DNA from: G963675935 sp963675935
GTDB lineage: Bacteria; Planctomycetota; Planctomycetia; Pirellulales; Thermoguttaceae
Assembly: GCA_963675935.2 (NCBI GenBank)
Contig: OY780964.2
Coordinates: 806,001-870,000 of the forward strand
Length of the DNA: 64,000 bases
Direction of reading: 5' to 3'
Shown: positions 24,563 through 34,362 of the stretch, piece after piece
Position numbering within the stretch: position 1 is the first letter of the stretch
Layout of the letters: each line of letters opens with the position of its first letter
Translations under genes and position numbers: made by a program
Notes under the pieces: model-generated
Seen by the model: only the letters and a program-made list of their open reading frames with translations
What the model was told of the DNA's origin: nothing
Databases searched by the model: none

Positions 24563-24653
24563 ACCGTCATTCTGAGCGTAGCGAAGAATCTCGTTGGCCC
24601 GAGGGTACTTACGCGATACCACGGAGATTCTTCGCTGCGCTCAGAATGACGGT
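24563..24653. repeat. Inverted pair of the GTCATTCTGAGCG family
   Basis: ACCGTCATTCTGAGCGTAGC and GCTGCGCTCAGAATGACGGT face each other; the inner word is GAAGAATCTC/GAGATTCTTC. Repeats with this GTCATxCTGAGCGxAGCGAA core are known to be dispersed in many bacterial genomes. Confidence 0.85.
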
Positions 24654-24686
24654 TTCTCCGGCCTTTGCAGTTCTCCAAGACCCCTT

Positions 24687-24715
24687 TTGCAGGCCGATCC
24701 GATTTCTGATATAGT
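24687..24715 (+). promoter_or_regulatory. Candidate sigma-70 promoter of the oxidoreductase gene
   Basis: TTGCAG at 24687-24692 and TATAGT at 24710-24715, spaced 17 bp. The start codon is 56 bp downstream. AGGAGG at 24759-24764 is a strong ribosome site that fixes the start at 24772. Confidence 0.45.
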
Positions 24716-24771
24716 AACTCATACCCGCCGAATTACCCTCCCCTATGTATTTTCTGTTAGGAGGATCCGCA

Positions 24772-26112
24772 ATGACAAAGCGTGGACATTCCCGTCGTGA
24801 TTTTCTGAAGCGGTCGGCGGCCGTTGCTGCTGCCGGCGGCGCACTGCCGTATTTCGCCTGGAACCAGGCGGCGTTTGCCAACAATTCGCCCAACGACCGG
24901 CCGAAGATCGGCTGCATCGGCCTCGGCGGCATGGGCACCGGCGACGCCCACGACCATGCCCATTTCGGCGACATCGTTGCCGTTTGCGACGTTGACTCGA
25001 GTCATGCCGAACGAGCAAAGAACGACGGCGGTATTGGCAAAGGCAAGGCCGACGCCTACGGCGACTACCGCAATGTGCTCGACCGGAAGGACATCGACGT
25101 GGTGAGCGTCGTCACGCCCGACCACTGGCACGTCAAAATCGCCATCGAGGCGCTCGAGGCCGGCAAGCACGTCTTCTGCCAGAAACCGTTGACATTGACG
25201 TTGGAAGAAAATCAACTTATCCGCAATGCGTGTAAAAAGTTCGACAAGCAGATTTTCATCGTCGGCACGCAACAGCGGAGCGACGCCGGGCTGTTCCTTC
25301 GCGCCGTCAACATGGTGCAAAAGGGCCTGTTGGGCGACATCAAAACGATCACCGTCGGCATCAACGGCGGCGACGTGGGCGGGCCGTTCGCCAAAACCCA
25401 GCCGCCGAAGGAACTCGACTGGAACCAATGGCTCGGCCAGACGCCGAAGGTCGATTTCATCCCGCAGCGGTGCCACTATCAGTTCCGCTGGTGGTACGAG
25501 TATTCCGGCGGCAAGTTCACCGACTGGGGCGCCCACCACATCGACATTGCCCAATGGGCCATCGGGTGCGACAAACAAGGCATGGGCCCCGTCGAGATCG
25601 ACGGCAGCGACGCCAAGCATCCCGTGCCGTTCAAGGACGGCTATCCGACCGTCGATAACTGCTACAACACGGCCCACGATTTCGCCGTGAAGGTGAAATA
25701 TCCAGGCGGCATCGTGATGACCGTCGATAGCCGTAGCGAGAACGGCATTCTCTTCGAGGGCAGCAAGGGCCACATGTTCGTCAACCGCGGCAAGATCACC
25801 GGCAAGCCGATCAAGGAGAAGTGGGACAAGGACAAGTACGGGAAAGACGACCTCGTGCGTCTCTACAAGGGAAAACCCTTCGAGGGACACAAGAACAACT
25901 TCTACCGCTGCATCCGCGAGGGCGGGCTGCCGGTGTCGGACGTTTTCAGCCACGTCATCGCGATCAACACGTGCCATCTCTCGGCGATCGCCGCGCGGTT
26001 GAGCCGCACGATCAAGTGGGATCCGCAAGCGGAAAAGATCGTAGGCGACGAGGAGGCCGCAGCGTTCTTCGCCCGGAAACCGCGCGAAGGATTCGAGATT
26101 CATCGCGTGTAG
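24772..26112 (+). CDS. Gfo/Idh/MocA family oxidoreductase, Tat-exported
   Basis: 446 residues. A twin-arginine leader (SRRDFLKRSAAVAAAGGALP) is followed by the NAD(P)-binding fold (KIGCIGLGGMGTGDAH) and the family motif CQKPLTL in place of the common EKP. The C-terminal alpha/beta domain includes a conserved EYSGGKFTDWGAHHIDIAQW, typical of the planctomycete Tat-exported subfamily that acts on sugars or polyols in the periplasm. The start is set by AGGAGG eight bases upstream; an earlier in-frame ATG at 24745 lacks a ribosome site. The precise substrate is unknown. Confidence 0.88.
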   Translation: MTKRGHSRRDFLKRSAAVAAAGGALPYFAWNQAAFANNSPNDRPKIGCIGLGGMGTGDAHDHAHFGDIVAVCDVDSSHAERAKNDGGIGKGKADAYGDYRNVLDRKDIDVVSVVTPDHWHVKIAIEALEAGKHVFCQKPLTLTLEENQLIRNACKKFDKQIFIVGTQQRSDAGLFLRAVNMVQKGLLGDIKTITVGINGGDVGGPFAKTQPPKELDWNQWLGQTPKVDFIPQRCHYQFRWWYEYSGGKFTDWGAHHIDIAQWAIGCDKQGMGPVEIDGSDAKHPVPFKDGYPTVDNCYNTAHDFAVKVKYPGGIVMTVDSRSENGILFEGSKGHMFVNRGKITGKPIKEKWDKDKYGKDDLVRLYKGKPFEGHKNNFYRCIREGGLPVSDVFSHVIAINTCHLSAIAARLSRTIKWDPQAEKIVGDEEAAAFFARKPREGFEIHRV

Positions 26113-26146
26113 CGCGATTGGATGCAATTCGCGGAAGATTCATCGG

Positions 26147-26186
26147 CCGGCGGGATGGGCGAAATCGCCCGTTCCGCCGGTTTTTT
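26147..26186 (+). terminator. Intrinsic terminator of the oxidoreductase gene
   Basis: A two-part stem: outer CCGGCGG/CCGCCGG and inner GGGCG-AAAT-CGCCC, followed by six T. It begins 35 bp after the stop codon. Confidence 0.75.
26153..26180. repeat. 28-bp direct repeat, left copy
   Basis: GGATGGGCGAAATCGCCCGT followed by TCCGCCGG is repeated exactly at 27014-27041. The two copies flank the VapBC-like pair. This copy is also the core of the terminator of the preceding gene. Confidence 0.9.
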
Positions 26187-26345
26187 CACTTGATAGGCTC
26201 TGTTTCAAGGGGTAGACTTATATACATTCCATTCTGGAATAGCTCGTTTTTCATGGGGCGTCAACGCGCTTATTCAAGTTGCGATTGGTATATAAAACAT
26301 CCCGCTGGGACGGCGGGAACAAAACCGACGCGAGGGGCTTTTGCC

Positions 26346-26606
26346 ATGAGTATCACACTCGACATTCCCGACGGGCTGGCTTCCGAGCTTTCCGTCGAAG
26401 CCAAGCGATTTGGGCTTTCGGTAGACGACTATGTCCTGCGATTGCTGACGACAGAGCGGATTTCGGAACCTCTTCCCAAGACAGGCTCGCAATTGGTCGC
26501 CTACTGGCGAGAACACGGCATCGTCGGTTCTCGGCCCGACATCGAAGACAGCCGTTCCCACTCACGCGAATTGCGCCGCCAAGCGGAGCAACGTTTGCGA
26601 GATTGA
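26346..26606 (+). CDS. Antitoxin of a VapBC-like pair
   Basis: 86 residues (MSITLDIPDGLASELSVEAK). The N-terminal strand and following helices resemble small DNA-binding antitoxins; the C-terminal charged tail (DSRSHSRELRRQAEQR) is the usual toxin-wrapping part. The PIN-domain toxin gene starts 5 bp after its stop, so the two are co-expressed. The gene is open far upstream in the same frame, but those codons belong to another frame of the oxidoreductase gene. The antitoxin family was not identified with certainty. Confidence 0.75.
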   Translation: MSITLDIPDGLASELSVEAKRFGLSVDDYVLRLLTTERISEPLPKTGSQLVAYWREHGIVGSRPDIEDSRSHSRELRRQAEQRLRD

Positions 26607-26611
26607 CAGCC

Positions 26612-26992
26612 ATGCAACTGCTCGATACCGACATCCTTATCGACATTCAGCGCGGTCACGCTCCGGCCGTGGCATGGTTTGCCGAGTTGACCGAATTGCC
26701 TTGGGTGTCGGGTTTTACGGTCATGGAATTGATCCAAGACTCGCCGAGCGCACAACACGTGCGAAAGGCGATGCAGCTTGTATCGCCGCTTACGGTCATC
26801 TGGCCGACGGAAGCGGAATGCAATCAGGCATTGGCCAATTTCGCCGCGTTCCATCTCTCGCACGGGCTTGGCTTGCTCGATGCCTTGATCGCCGCGTGTG
26901 CCATCGGCCGTTCCATGCCGTTATGCACGTTCAACGAAAAGCACTACCGAGCGGTTTCCGATCTCGTAACGCTGCAACCCTACTCGCGGTAG
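26612..26992 (+). CDS. VapC-like PIN-domain ribonuclease toxin
   Basis: 126 residues with the VapC layout: LLDTDILIDI near the N-terminus (first catalytic Asp), VMELIQDS in the middle (Glu) and LGLLDALIAACAI near residue 92 (second Asp), then an SMPLCTFNEKHYRA tail. VapC toxins cut tRNA or rRNA. It follows its antitoxin by 5 bp. The module is flanked by exact 28-bp direct repeats. Confidence 0.88.
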   Translation: MQLLDTDILIDIQRGHAPAVAWFAELTELPWVSGFTVMELIQDSPSAQHVRKAMQLVSPLTVIWPTEAECNQALANFAAFHLSHGLGLLDALIAACAIGRSMPLCTFNEKHYRAVSDLVTLQPYSR

Positions 26993-27013
26993 GTTCACCT
27001 CGGCAAGCCGACT

Positions 27014-27041
27014 GGATGGGCGAAATCGCCCGTTCCGCCGG
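27014..27041. repeat. 28-bp direct repeat, right copy
   Basis: Exact second copy of the sequence at 26153-26180. Here the inner GGGCG/CGCCC hairpin is kept, but the outer stem is weaker and the T-run is shorter, so it is a poorer terminator. It follows the VapC stop by 22 bp. Confidence 0.9.
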
Positions 27042-27066
27042 CCGATTTTGCTTGACGAGAAGCAAA

Positions 27067-27091
27067 GTCCCGCCCGGCAGGCGGGACCTAC
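27067..27091 (-). repeat. REP-like unit, GTAG + GTCCCGC family
   Basis: On the minus strand this reads GTAG and then a hairpin with arms GTCCCGC and GCGGGAC. It touches the pyruvate kinase stop codon (27092-27094). Two further copies lie in frame inside that gene. Confidence 0.85.
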
Positions 27092-28681
27092 TTATCCGAT
27101 TTCATGCACCACGATCATGTTGTGCCGCGTGGCGGCCAGCCCCGTGCCGGCCACCAACACCATGCGGTCGCCGGGGCGCAAAAGACCCGCGGATCGGCCC
27201 ATCTCGATAACATACCGCAGCAGCGCCGTTGAATCGTTGACCGGGGCGCCGGCCAGCGGAATCACGCCCCAGTAGAGACACATCCGCCGCAGCGTGGCGG
27301 CCGAATCGCTCACGCCCAGCGTGTGGACCCGACAGCGGTTCTTCGCCATCGACAGGGCCGTCGCCCCGCTCGACGACGCCACGATGACCACCTTCGCGCC
27401 GAGCTGCTCGGCCATGCGGCCCGCCGCCGCCACGGTCGTTTCGGTAATGGGATTGATGGAGGGGCTAACGGCTGAGGATTGGGGATTCGCCGAAGACGTT
27501 GAATTGGCGAGTCTCCCCATCTCCCCATCTCCCCCTCTCCCCATCTCTTCCGTCCCGCTCGGCAAGCGGGACCTACTGAGCGCCTCGTCTTCCGCTCCCG
27601 CAAAAGTCCCGCTCGGCAAGCGGGACCTACCGAGCCCCTCGGCCTCGATCGCAATGCGGTGCATCATCGTGACCGCCTCGACCGGATACTCGCCGACGGC
27701 CGTTTCGCCCGACAACATGCAGGCGTCGGCCCCGTCCAGAATCGCGTTGCTTACGTCGGACACTTCGGCCCGGGTGGGAATCCGCGAGTGCGTCATGCTT
27801 TCGAGCATCTGCGTGGCCACGATCACCGGCTTGCGATGCCGGTTGCAGGCCGCGATGATTTTCTTCTGTGCGACCGCCACGCCCGCAATGTCGGTCTCGA
27901 CGCCAAGATCGCCCCGGGCGACCATGACGCCGTCGGCCGCCTCGACAATCTCTTCGATCCGTTCGAGGGCCTCGGGCTTTTCGATCTTGGCGATAACCTG
28001 CGCCTCGGAACCATGCTCGGCCAGGAGCGATTTCAACTGCTGCACATCGTCGGCCTGGCGTACGAAACTCAAGCCGACAAAGTCGATGCCGTTTTGAGCG
28101 GCCCAAACGGCGTTTTCGCGGTCCACGTCGCTCATCGCCCGCACGCTGAGCTTCACGCCGGGCAGATTAACGCCCTGGCGGCTGCGGACCACGCCCGGCT
28201 GAACCACGCGGCACTCGGCCGCGTCAGGCTCGACCGATACGACGTCGAGACTCACCGTGCCGTCGGCCAGGAGGATTCGGTCGCCGACGACCAGTTCGTC
28301 CAACAGCGGTTCGTAGGTCGTGGTAAGCGTCGGCTGCGCGGCCACCGTGTTTTCGCCGCGCACGAAACGCACCAGTTCGCCGGCATTGCAGGTCAACGAG
28401 TCACCGGGAATCTGGCCCAATCGCATCTTCGGTCCGGCCAGATCGGTTAGCACCGCCACCGGTCGGCCGACAGCTTCCGAGGCCGCGCGAATCGCCGCCA
28501 GGCGAACGGCCTGTTCCGCCGGGCCGCCGTGCGCCATGTTCAGCCGGAAGACATCGACACCAGCCTCGATCAAGGCCACAAGCTGTTGTTCCGACGACGA
28601 CGCCGGGCCAAGCGTGGCGACGATCTTCGTCCGCGAAGGACGCGACTCGATGACAAAGCGGGGGTTTTCATCACTGGGCAT
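27092..28681 (-). CDS. pyk: Pyruvate kinase with in-frame REP insertions
   Basis: 529 residues; usual pyruvate kinases have about 470-480. It converts phosphoenolpyruvate and ADP to pyruvate and ATP. Visible motifs are TKIVATLGPASSS, DVFRLNMAHG, the metal-site region KIEKPEALE and MVARGDLGVE, and the cation-site-type ATQMLESMTHS. The extra length is at residues about 347-408, between MMHRIAIEAEG and PITETTVAAA. It contains two copies of RSRLPSGT, each the translation of a REP unit, and a GEMGR-rich stretch from a GGGGAGAT-type repeat. Start: the ATG at 28681, with GGAG about ten bases upstream; a TTG at 28702 is possible. Confidence 0.95.
   Translation of the reverse strand: MPSDENPRFVIESRPSRTKIVATLGPASSSEQQLVALIEAGVDVFRLNMAHGGPAEQAVRLAAIRAASEAVGRPVAVLTDLAGPKMRLGQIPGDSLTCNAGELVRFVRGENTVAAQPTLTTTYEPLLDELVVGDRILLADGTVSLDVVSVEPDAAECRVVQPGVVRSRQGVNLPGVKLSVRAMSDVDRENAVWAAQNGIDFVGLSFVRQADDVQQLKSLLAEHGSEAQVIAKIEKPEALERIEEIVEAADGVMVARGDLGVETDIAGVAVAQKKIIAACNRHRKPVIVATQMLESMTHSRIPTRAEVSDVSNAILDGADACMLSGETAVGEYPVEAVTMMHRIAIEAEGLGRSRLPSGTFAGAEDEALSRSRLPSGTEEMGRGGDGEMGRLANSTSSANPQSSAVSPSINPITETTVAAAGRMAEQLGAKVVIVASSSGATALSMAKNRCRVHTLGVSDSAATLRRMCLYWGVIPLAGAPVNDSTALLRYVIEMGRSAGLLRPGDRMVLVAGTGLAATRHNMIVVHEIG
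27552..27630 (-). repeat. Two REP units in frame inside pyruvate kinase
   Basis: GTAG plus GTCCCGC-TTGCCGA-GCGGGAC (minus strand) at 27606-27630 and at 27552-27576, in the same orientation and 54 bp apart. Both are read in the same frame as RSRLPSGT. The neighbouring 27513-27547 is built from repeated CCCCATCT-type words. Confidence 0.92.
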
Positions 28682-28710
28682 CGGATATGTTCTCCAGGTC
28701 AAATTGAATC

Positions 28711-28765
28711 CTCGTTCCCATGCTCTGCGTGGGAACGCCTTGGCCGGACGCTCCGCGTCCGTTAG
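28711..28765. repeat. Short GTTCCCAxGC repeat
   Basis: CGTTCCCATGCTCTGCGTGG followed by GAACGCC and GACGCTCCGCGTCCG. It is a diverged, single-sided relative of the nested element at 11098-11230. Confidence 0.7.
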
Positions 28766-28795
28766 GCATCGCGTCAGAATAAGTTGATCATATTT

Positions 28796-28854
28796 GTAGG
28801 ACGGATTTCCGAATCCGCCTCTGAAAACCGGACGGATTTGGAAATCCGTCCTAC
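28796..28854. repeat. REPIN, GTAG + GACGGATT family
   Basis: An inverted pair of REP units: GTAGGACGGATTTCCGAATC at the left and, facing it, a unit ending GAAATCCGTCCTAC. Each has a GACGGATTT/AATCCGxC hairpin. GTAG and CTAC are the outermost bases. Confidence 0.88.
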
Positions 28855-28908
28855 GGTAAGTTGCGTAGTTTATTGCGGCAGTGCAACTGCTACCCCAACA
28901 CTTGACAA

Positions 28909-28939
28909 ATTCCGCGGGCCGTTTGCCCCCGGCTATTGC
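28909..28939. repeat. Single arm of the AGCCGGGGGC family
   Basis: AATTCCGCGGGCCGTTTGCC followed by CCCGGCTATTGC, a solitary right-hand arm next to the 3' end of the larA-type gene. Confidence 0.6.
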
Positions 28940-28951
28940 GATGCAACATTA

Positions 28952-30224
28952 TCAACCTAACTCGGCCAGCACGTAAGGGCCTTTCTGAATCACCGCGATT
29001 GTAGCGTCGGGACCGTACTCGGCCAGACATTCGGCCACCGCCGACTCGACGCTCACCGCCGGCTCGACATACAGCCGCCGCAGCGTCTCGGGCGGCAATC
29101 CCTCGGTAAAAACCTTCACCCGGGCGTGCCGCTTCGCCTTGGCCAACTCCTCGATCTGCCACTGGTCCATGACGAAATAGCCCTTGTTCAGGATGCGGTC
29201 CATAAAACCGTCGAGCGTCGGGTTCTCGTCGAAGATGCGGCAAAACTCGGGCCCGCCGATGCCCTCGCTCATCGCGGCCGCCAGAATGATCGTTCCGCCG
29301 GGCCTTAACAATCGGCAACGCCGCGACCATGCCCTTCACGGTCTGATAAAACGTGGCGTCGAGCGGATAGCCGGCCGACGTGGTCACCACAATATCGACC
29401 GGCTCGGCGATGGTGGCCGTGACCGGTTCGCGGGCGAACGCGACGCCCGCGAGATGAGCCTCGACCATGTCGCCGGCCACGACGCGCAGGATGCGCCGCC
29501 GGGCGTCGATCACCACGTTCACGATGAAGTCGCAGCCGGCCATCCGCCCGATGGCCGTGTTCTCCTCGTGAACCGGATTGCCATCGAGACAGCCGTTTCG
29601 CGCGTTGGGATGTTCGAGGAATTCGGGACCGTGCCACCGCCGCACGGTGTCGAGGCCGGCCAGTCCGGGGCAGATCAGCTTTCGCCCGCCCGAGAAACCG
29701 GCCATGAAGTGCGGCTCGATCAGCCCGGTGGTGATTTTCAGGTCGGCCTCGACGTAACGTGAGTCGATCCAGACGGGCAGCCCGCGAGGGCTTTCGCCGA
29801 GAAACGTGTGTTCCTCGCGCTTGGGGCCGTGATGGTTTTCGATGCGGTAGTTTTCGGCCACCCAGGGCCCGACCATTTCGACCAGTTCGTCGCCGAGGTT
29901 CGGGCGGTGCATTCCCGTGGCCACGAGAATCAGAATTTTTTGGCGTGGAATGCCGGCCGCTTCGAGCGTTTCGAGGATCGGCGGCAGCAGCGTGGCATTT
30001 GGCACCGGCCGGGTCACGTCGCTGATGACGACGCAGGCGTTGCGGCGCCCGCGGGCAAGCTCGGCCAACGGCGCGGCGCCGATCGGCCGGGCCAGGCTTT
30101 CGCGCACCGCGGCGTCCGGGTTGTCGAGCGGCGCGGCCGGCCGGTATTGAAGTTGTCCGGCGACGTTGGCCTCCGGCAGTTCCACGTCCAGGCCCGTTCG
30201 GCCGTATTCGAGGTGATATCGCAT
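28952..30224 (-). pseudogene. LarA-type (lactate racemase-like) gene with a frameshift
   Basis: Two frames of one gene. The first (from ATG 30224, MRYHLEYGRTGLDVEL) carries the DUF2088/LarA motifs VATGMHRPNLG and PHFMAGFSGGRKLICPG. The second continues from about 29311 with RPGGTIILAAAMSEGIGGPE to the stop at 28952. The break is at about 29305-29311 in the run AAGGCCC (minus strand): removing one base restores ...ALPIVKPGGTIIL. The joined protein would be about 423 residues, the normal length. LarA enzymes racemise 2-hydroxy acids with a nickel-pincer cofactor; other family members use related substrates. The shift may be a real mutation or a sequencing error. Confidence 0.85.
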
Positions 30225-30401
30225 GATGCATTTTGCCTTGCTGGATTGTTTGCCTCCATTCACATTTTACTCCCCTTGTACGCCGAGGGGGAGATGGGTC
30301 GAATAAGCCGTGAACCCCCTACTTGCAATCGCATGCTCGCCCGCTTACGCTATTGGCATCTCTCCCCTGCCTTTCCCACCGATCCCAAGGAGTCCCCCGG
30401 C

Positions 30402-31664
30402 ATGAAATGCATCGGCAAAACCGTTCTTCCGTTCGCCGCCGCGATGGTGTTGGCTACGGCTGTGTCGGCTGCGGAGCCTGAAAAACAGCCTTGGTTGAAA
30501 CCCGATCCGAAGGCGGTCCAGCGTTGGCAAGACATGCGTTTTGGAATGTTCATCCACTGGGGGCCGGTCAGTCTGACGGGCCGCGAGATCGGATGGTCGC
30601 GCGGCAGCGAGACGCCCATCGAGAAGTACGACAATCTCTACAAGGAGTTCAATCCGACGAAGTTCGACGCCGACGCTTGGGTCTCCGTTGCCAAGGCGGC
30701 CGGCATGAAGTACATCGTGTTGACCACGAAGCATCACGACGGCTTTTGCCTTTGGGACACGAAGCTGACCGACTACAACATCATGAACACGCCGTTCAAT
30801 CGCGATGTGGTGAAGGAATTGGCCGCCGCCTGCAAAAAACAGGGCATCGCCTTCGGCACGTACTACTCGACCTGCGACTGGCATCACCCCGACTTCCCGC
30901 TGACCAGTCCGGGCGGCAGCGTCAAACGCAAGAAGTCGGATATCGACGCCTACAACCGCTACCTGCTGGGCCAGATCAAGGAACTTATCACGAACTACGG
31001 CCCGCTGTTGACGATTTGGAACGACGTGCCCCAGGAATTCAAGGGCCGCGGCGTCGAGACGATCAAGCTGGTCCGCTCGCTCCAGCCCGACATCCTCATC
31101 AACGACCGCACGGGCGACGGCGGCGACTACAGCACGCCCGAGCAAGAGATCGGCGGCTTCAATGTCGATCGCCCTTGGGAAACGTGCATGACAATCTGCC
31201 AGCAATGGGCGTGGAAGCCCAACGATCAGATGAAAAGCCTGTCGCAATGCCTCGAAGCGCTCATCCGCACCGCGGGCGGCGACGGCAATCTGCTGTTCAA
31301 CGTCGGCCCGGAACCAACCGGCGAGATCGAGCCGCGCCAAGTCGAACGGCTCAAGGAAATGGGCCGTTGGCTGGCCAAATACGGCGAGAGCGTCTACGGC
31401 ACTCGCGGCGGTCCGTACCGTCCGAACGCCCAGCTTGTTTGCACGCACAAGGGCGACATCGTTTATCTTCATATCCTGAAATGGAATGGCGACACAGTGA
31501 CGTTGCCGGCGATGTCGAAGCGAGTGAAGTCGAGCAGCGTTTTGACCGGCGGCGAGGTGAAGGTGGAGCAGACGGCGACCGAGCTGCGGATCACGGTTCC
31601 GGCGAATGATCATCGGGAAATCGACACGATCGTAAAGTTGCAGTTGGACGAGCCGGCGAATTAG
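30402..31664 (+). CDS. Alpha-L-fucosidase, GH29
   Basis: 420 residues with a signal peptide (VLPFAAAMVLATAVSAAEPE). The GH29 signature starts with RWQDMRFGMFIHWGPVSLTG, then YIVLTTKHHDGFCLWDTKLT. The catalytic Asp is expected in LLTIWNDVPQEF, aligned with LWFDG of the family. The C-terminus is a short beta domain. It releases fucose from glycans in the periplasm or outside. AAGGAG at 30387-30392 sets the start. The neighbouring genes for rhamnulokinase and oxidoreductases fit a deoxysugar diet. Confidence 0.9.
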   Translation: MKCIGKTVLPFAAAMVLATAVSAAEPEKQPWLKPDPKAVQRWQDMRFGMFIHWGPVSLTGREIGWSRGSETPIEKYDNLYKEFNPTKFDADAWVSVAKAAGMKYIVLTTKHHDGFCLWDTKLTDYNIMNTPFNRDVVKELAAACKKQGIAFGTYYSTCDWHHPDFPLTSPGGSVKRKKSDIDAYNRYLLGQIKELITNYGPLLTIWNDVPQEFKGRGVETIKLVRSLQPDILINDRTGDGGDYSTPEQEIGGFNVDRPWETCMTICQQWAWKPNDQMKSLSQCLEALIRTAGGDGNLLFNVGPEPTGEIEPRQVERLKEMGRWLAKYGESVYGTRGGPYRPNAQLVCTHKGDIVYLHILKWNGDTVTLPAMSKRVKSSSVLTGGEVKVEQTATELRITVPANDHREIDTIVKLQLDEPAN

Positions 31665-31717
31665 TTTCTGTTACGGAAAGAGGCGGTTGGCCGGATTGTC
31701 GCCTTTCGCAACAGAAA
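31664..31717. repeat. GTTTCTGTTxCGGAAAGAGG inverted repeat
   Basis: Starts within the stop codon region of the fucosidase gene. GTTTCTGTTACGGAAAGAGG is partly mirrored by CGCAACAGAAA. The same words in a longer form lie at 54849-54936. Confidence 0.75.
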
Positions 31718-31721
31718 TGAA

Positions 31722-32717
31722 TTACACGCATTCCATTCCCGCGGCGGCGAGCCGGCGCATGCCCTCGGCCATCGAAATCTTCGGCTCGTAGCCGAAATCG
31801 CGCCGGGCACGCGAAATGTCGAAGTAATGCGAGGCGACCATCTGCCGAGCAGCGAACCGGCTCATCGGCGGCTCGTCTTTCCGGCGAAGCATCGCATAGA
31901 TGAATTCGCAGGCGGCGCCGAACGTCCAGGCTGTCGAAAACGACAGTGATTTTTCGACCGGCGGCATGCCGGCCATTTGCAGCAGTTCGTCGATCCACGC
32001 CCAGCAGCGGACCGGCTCGCCCTGGCTGATGAAATAGGCCCGGCCCGCAACCGCCGAACCCGGCGCGAGGGCGTCGGCTGCCAGCAGGTGGGCCGCCGCG
32101 GCGTTCTCGACGTACACCGTGTCGATCAGATTGGCGCCGTTGCCGACGCGAAACACCCGGCCGCGCCGGGCGCATTCGAGCAAATGTGGAATGAGATGCC
32201 GATCGCGCGGTCCCCAGATCAGATGCGGACGCAGCGAGCAAGCGGCCAAGCCCGACGCCCCGTTGGCGGCCAGCACCGCTTGTTCGCCTAGCGCCTTGGT
32301 GTGGGCGTAGTGGCACAACCAATGTTTCGGATAAGGGGTGGACTCATCGACGCCCCGCTGGTCGCGCCCGTCGAACGTGACGCTCGGGCTGCTCGTGTAG
32401 ACCAGCCGTGCGACGCCGTGCGCGAGGCATCCCTCGACAACGTGCCGCGTGCCGAGAACGTTGATCTCGAAAAACTCCCGCCAGGGGCCGGCCGTGCCGG
32501 CGATGCCGCCGACGTGAAACACGGTATCGACGCCACGGCAGGCGGCGACAACGGCCGTTCGGTCGCGCAGATCGGCCGTGACGGTTTCGACGCCCAGGGC
32601 GTCGAACGGCGAACCTGGCGCGCGGCACATCGCTCGGACGCTATCGCCGCGAGCAACAAGCTGCTCGACGACGTATCGCCCTAAAAACCCGCCAGCGCCT
32701 GTGACGAGAGTCTTCAC
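31722..32717 (-). CDS. NAD-dependent epimerase/3-beta-HSD family protein
   Basis: 331 residues from a GTG at 32717 (VKTLVTGAGGFLGRYVVEQL); a GGGGG lies just upstream. An open frame continues to 32852 through repeat DNA and is rejected. The Rossmann TGAGGFLG motif, the Asp near 62 (TADLRD) and the catalytic Tyr-x3-Lys (YAHTK) mark an extended short-chain dehydrogenase. The WxxxDELLQMAGMP stretch and C-terminal region resemble the 3-beta-hydroxysteroid dehydrogenase/isomerase branch. Its next-door neighbour is a carotenoid-type desaturase, so a terpenoid or polyprenyl substrate is possible. Confidence 0.85.
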   Translation of the reverse strand: MKTLVTGAGGFLGRYVVEQLVARGDSVRAMCRAPGSPFDALGVETVTADLRDRTAVVAACRGVDTVFHVGGIAGTAGPWREFFEINVLGTRHVVEGCLAHGVARLVYTSSPSVTFDGRDQRGVDESTPYPKHWLCHYAHTKALGEQAVLAANGASGLAACSLRPHLIWGPRDRHLIPHLLECARRGRVFRVGNGANLIDTVYVENAAAAHLLAADALAPGSAVAGRAYFISQGEPVRCWAWIDELLQMAGMPPVEKSLSFSTAWTFGAACEFIYAMLRRKDEPPMSRFAARQMVASHYFDISRARRDFGYEPKISMAEGMRRLAAAGMECV

Positions 32718-32790
32718 GGAAGCCCCCAGAAAAATGGAAATATCCCATCTTTTCATCAGGATGTCAAGCGTGTGGAGTTTCCTCTCCGAG

Positions 32791-32902
32791 CCGATCAGCT
32801 TTTCACTGTAGGAGGCGACTCCTGTCGCCGATTGCGTGAGATTACGCCACAAATCGGCGACGGGAGTCGCCTCCTACAGCCGATTTTCGGAAAACTGATC
32901 GG
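32791..32902. repeat. REPIN, GTAG + GAGGCGACTCC family, with an outer inverted repeat
   Basis: The inverted REP pair lies at 32808-32877, from GTAGGAGGCGACTCCTGTCG to a unit ending GTCGCCTCCTAC. Outside it CCGATCAGCTTTTC and GAAAACTGATCGG form another inverted pair. It is 74 bp from the GTG start of the epimerase gene. Confidence 0.85.
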
Positions 32903-32912
32903 CCCTGGGCCG

Positions 32913-34322
<1,410 letters not shown>

Positions 34323-34362
34323 TGGGCAGTAATAAGCGTAAGCGGCAAGAGTCGTTGACGGG

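Larger units (their letters stand above)
24357..24771. other. Divergent intergenic region with two repeat elements and a promoter
   Basis: 415 bp between the pilus ATPase (-) and an oxidoreductase (+). It holds the palindromic elements at 24388-24461 and 24563-24653, then a promoter and ribosome site for the rightward gene. No convincing gene is seen. Confidence 0.6.

Noticed and set aside
27513..27547. Intron or intein in pyruvate kinase
   Set aside because: The extra segment has no splicing motifs, is short, and consists of repeat units translated in frame.
29808..30401. An N-terminal extension of the fucosidase frame
   Set aside because: It is antisense to the larA-type gene; a signal peptide and ribosome site mark the start at 30402.
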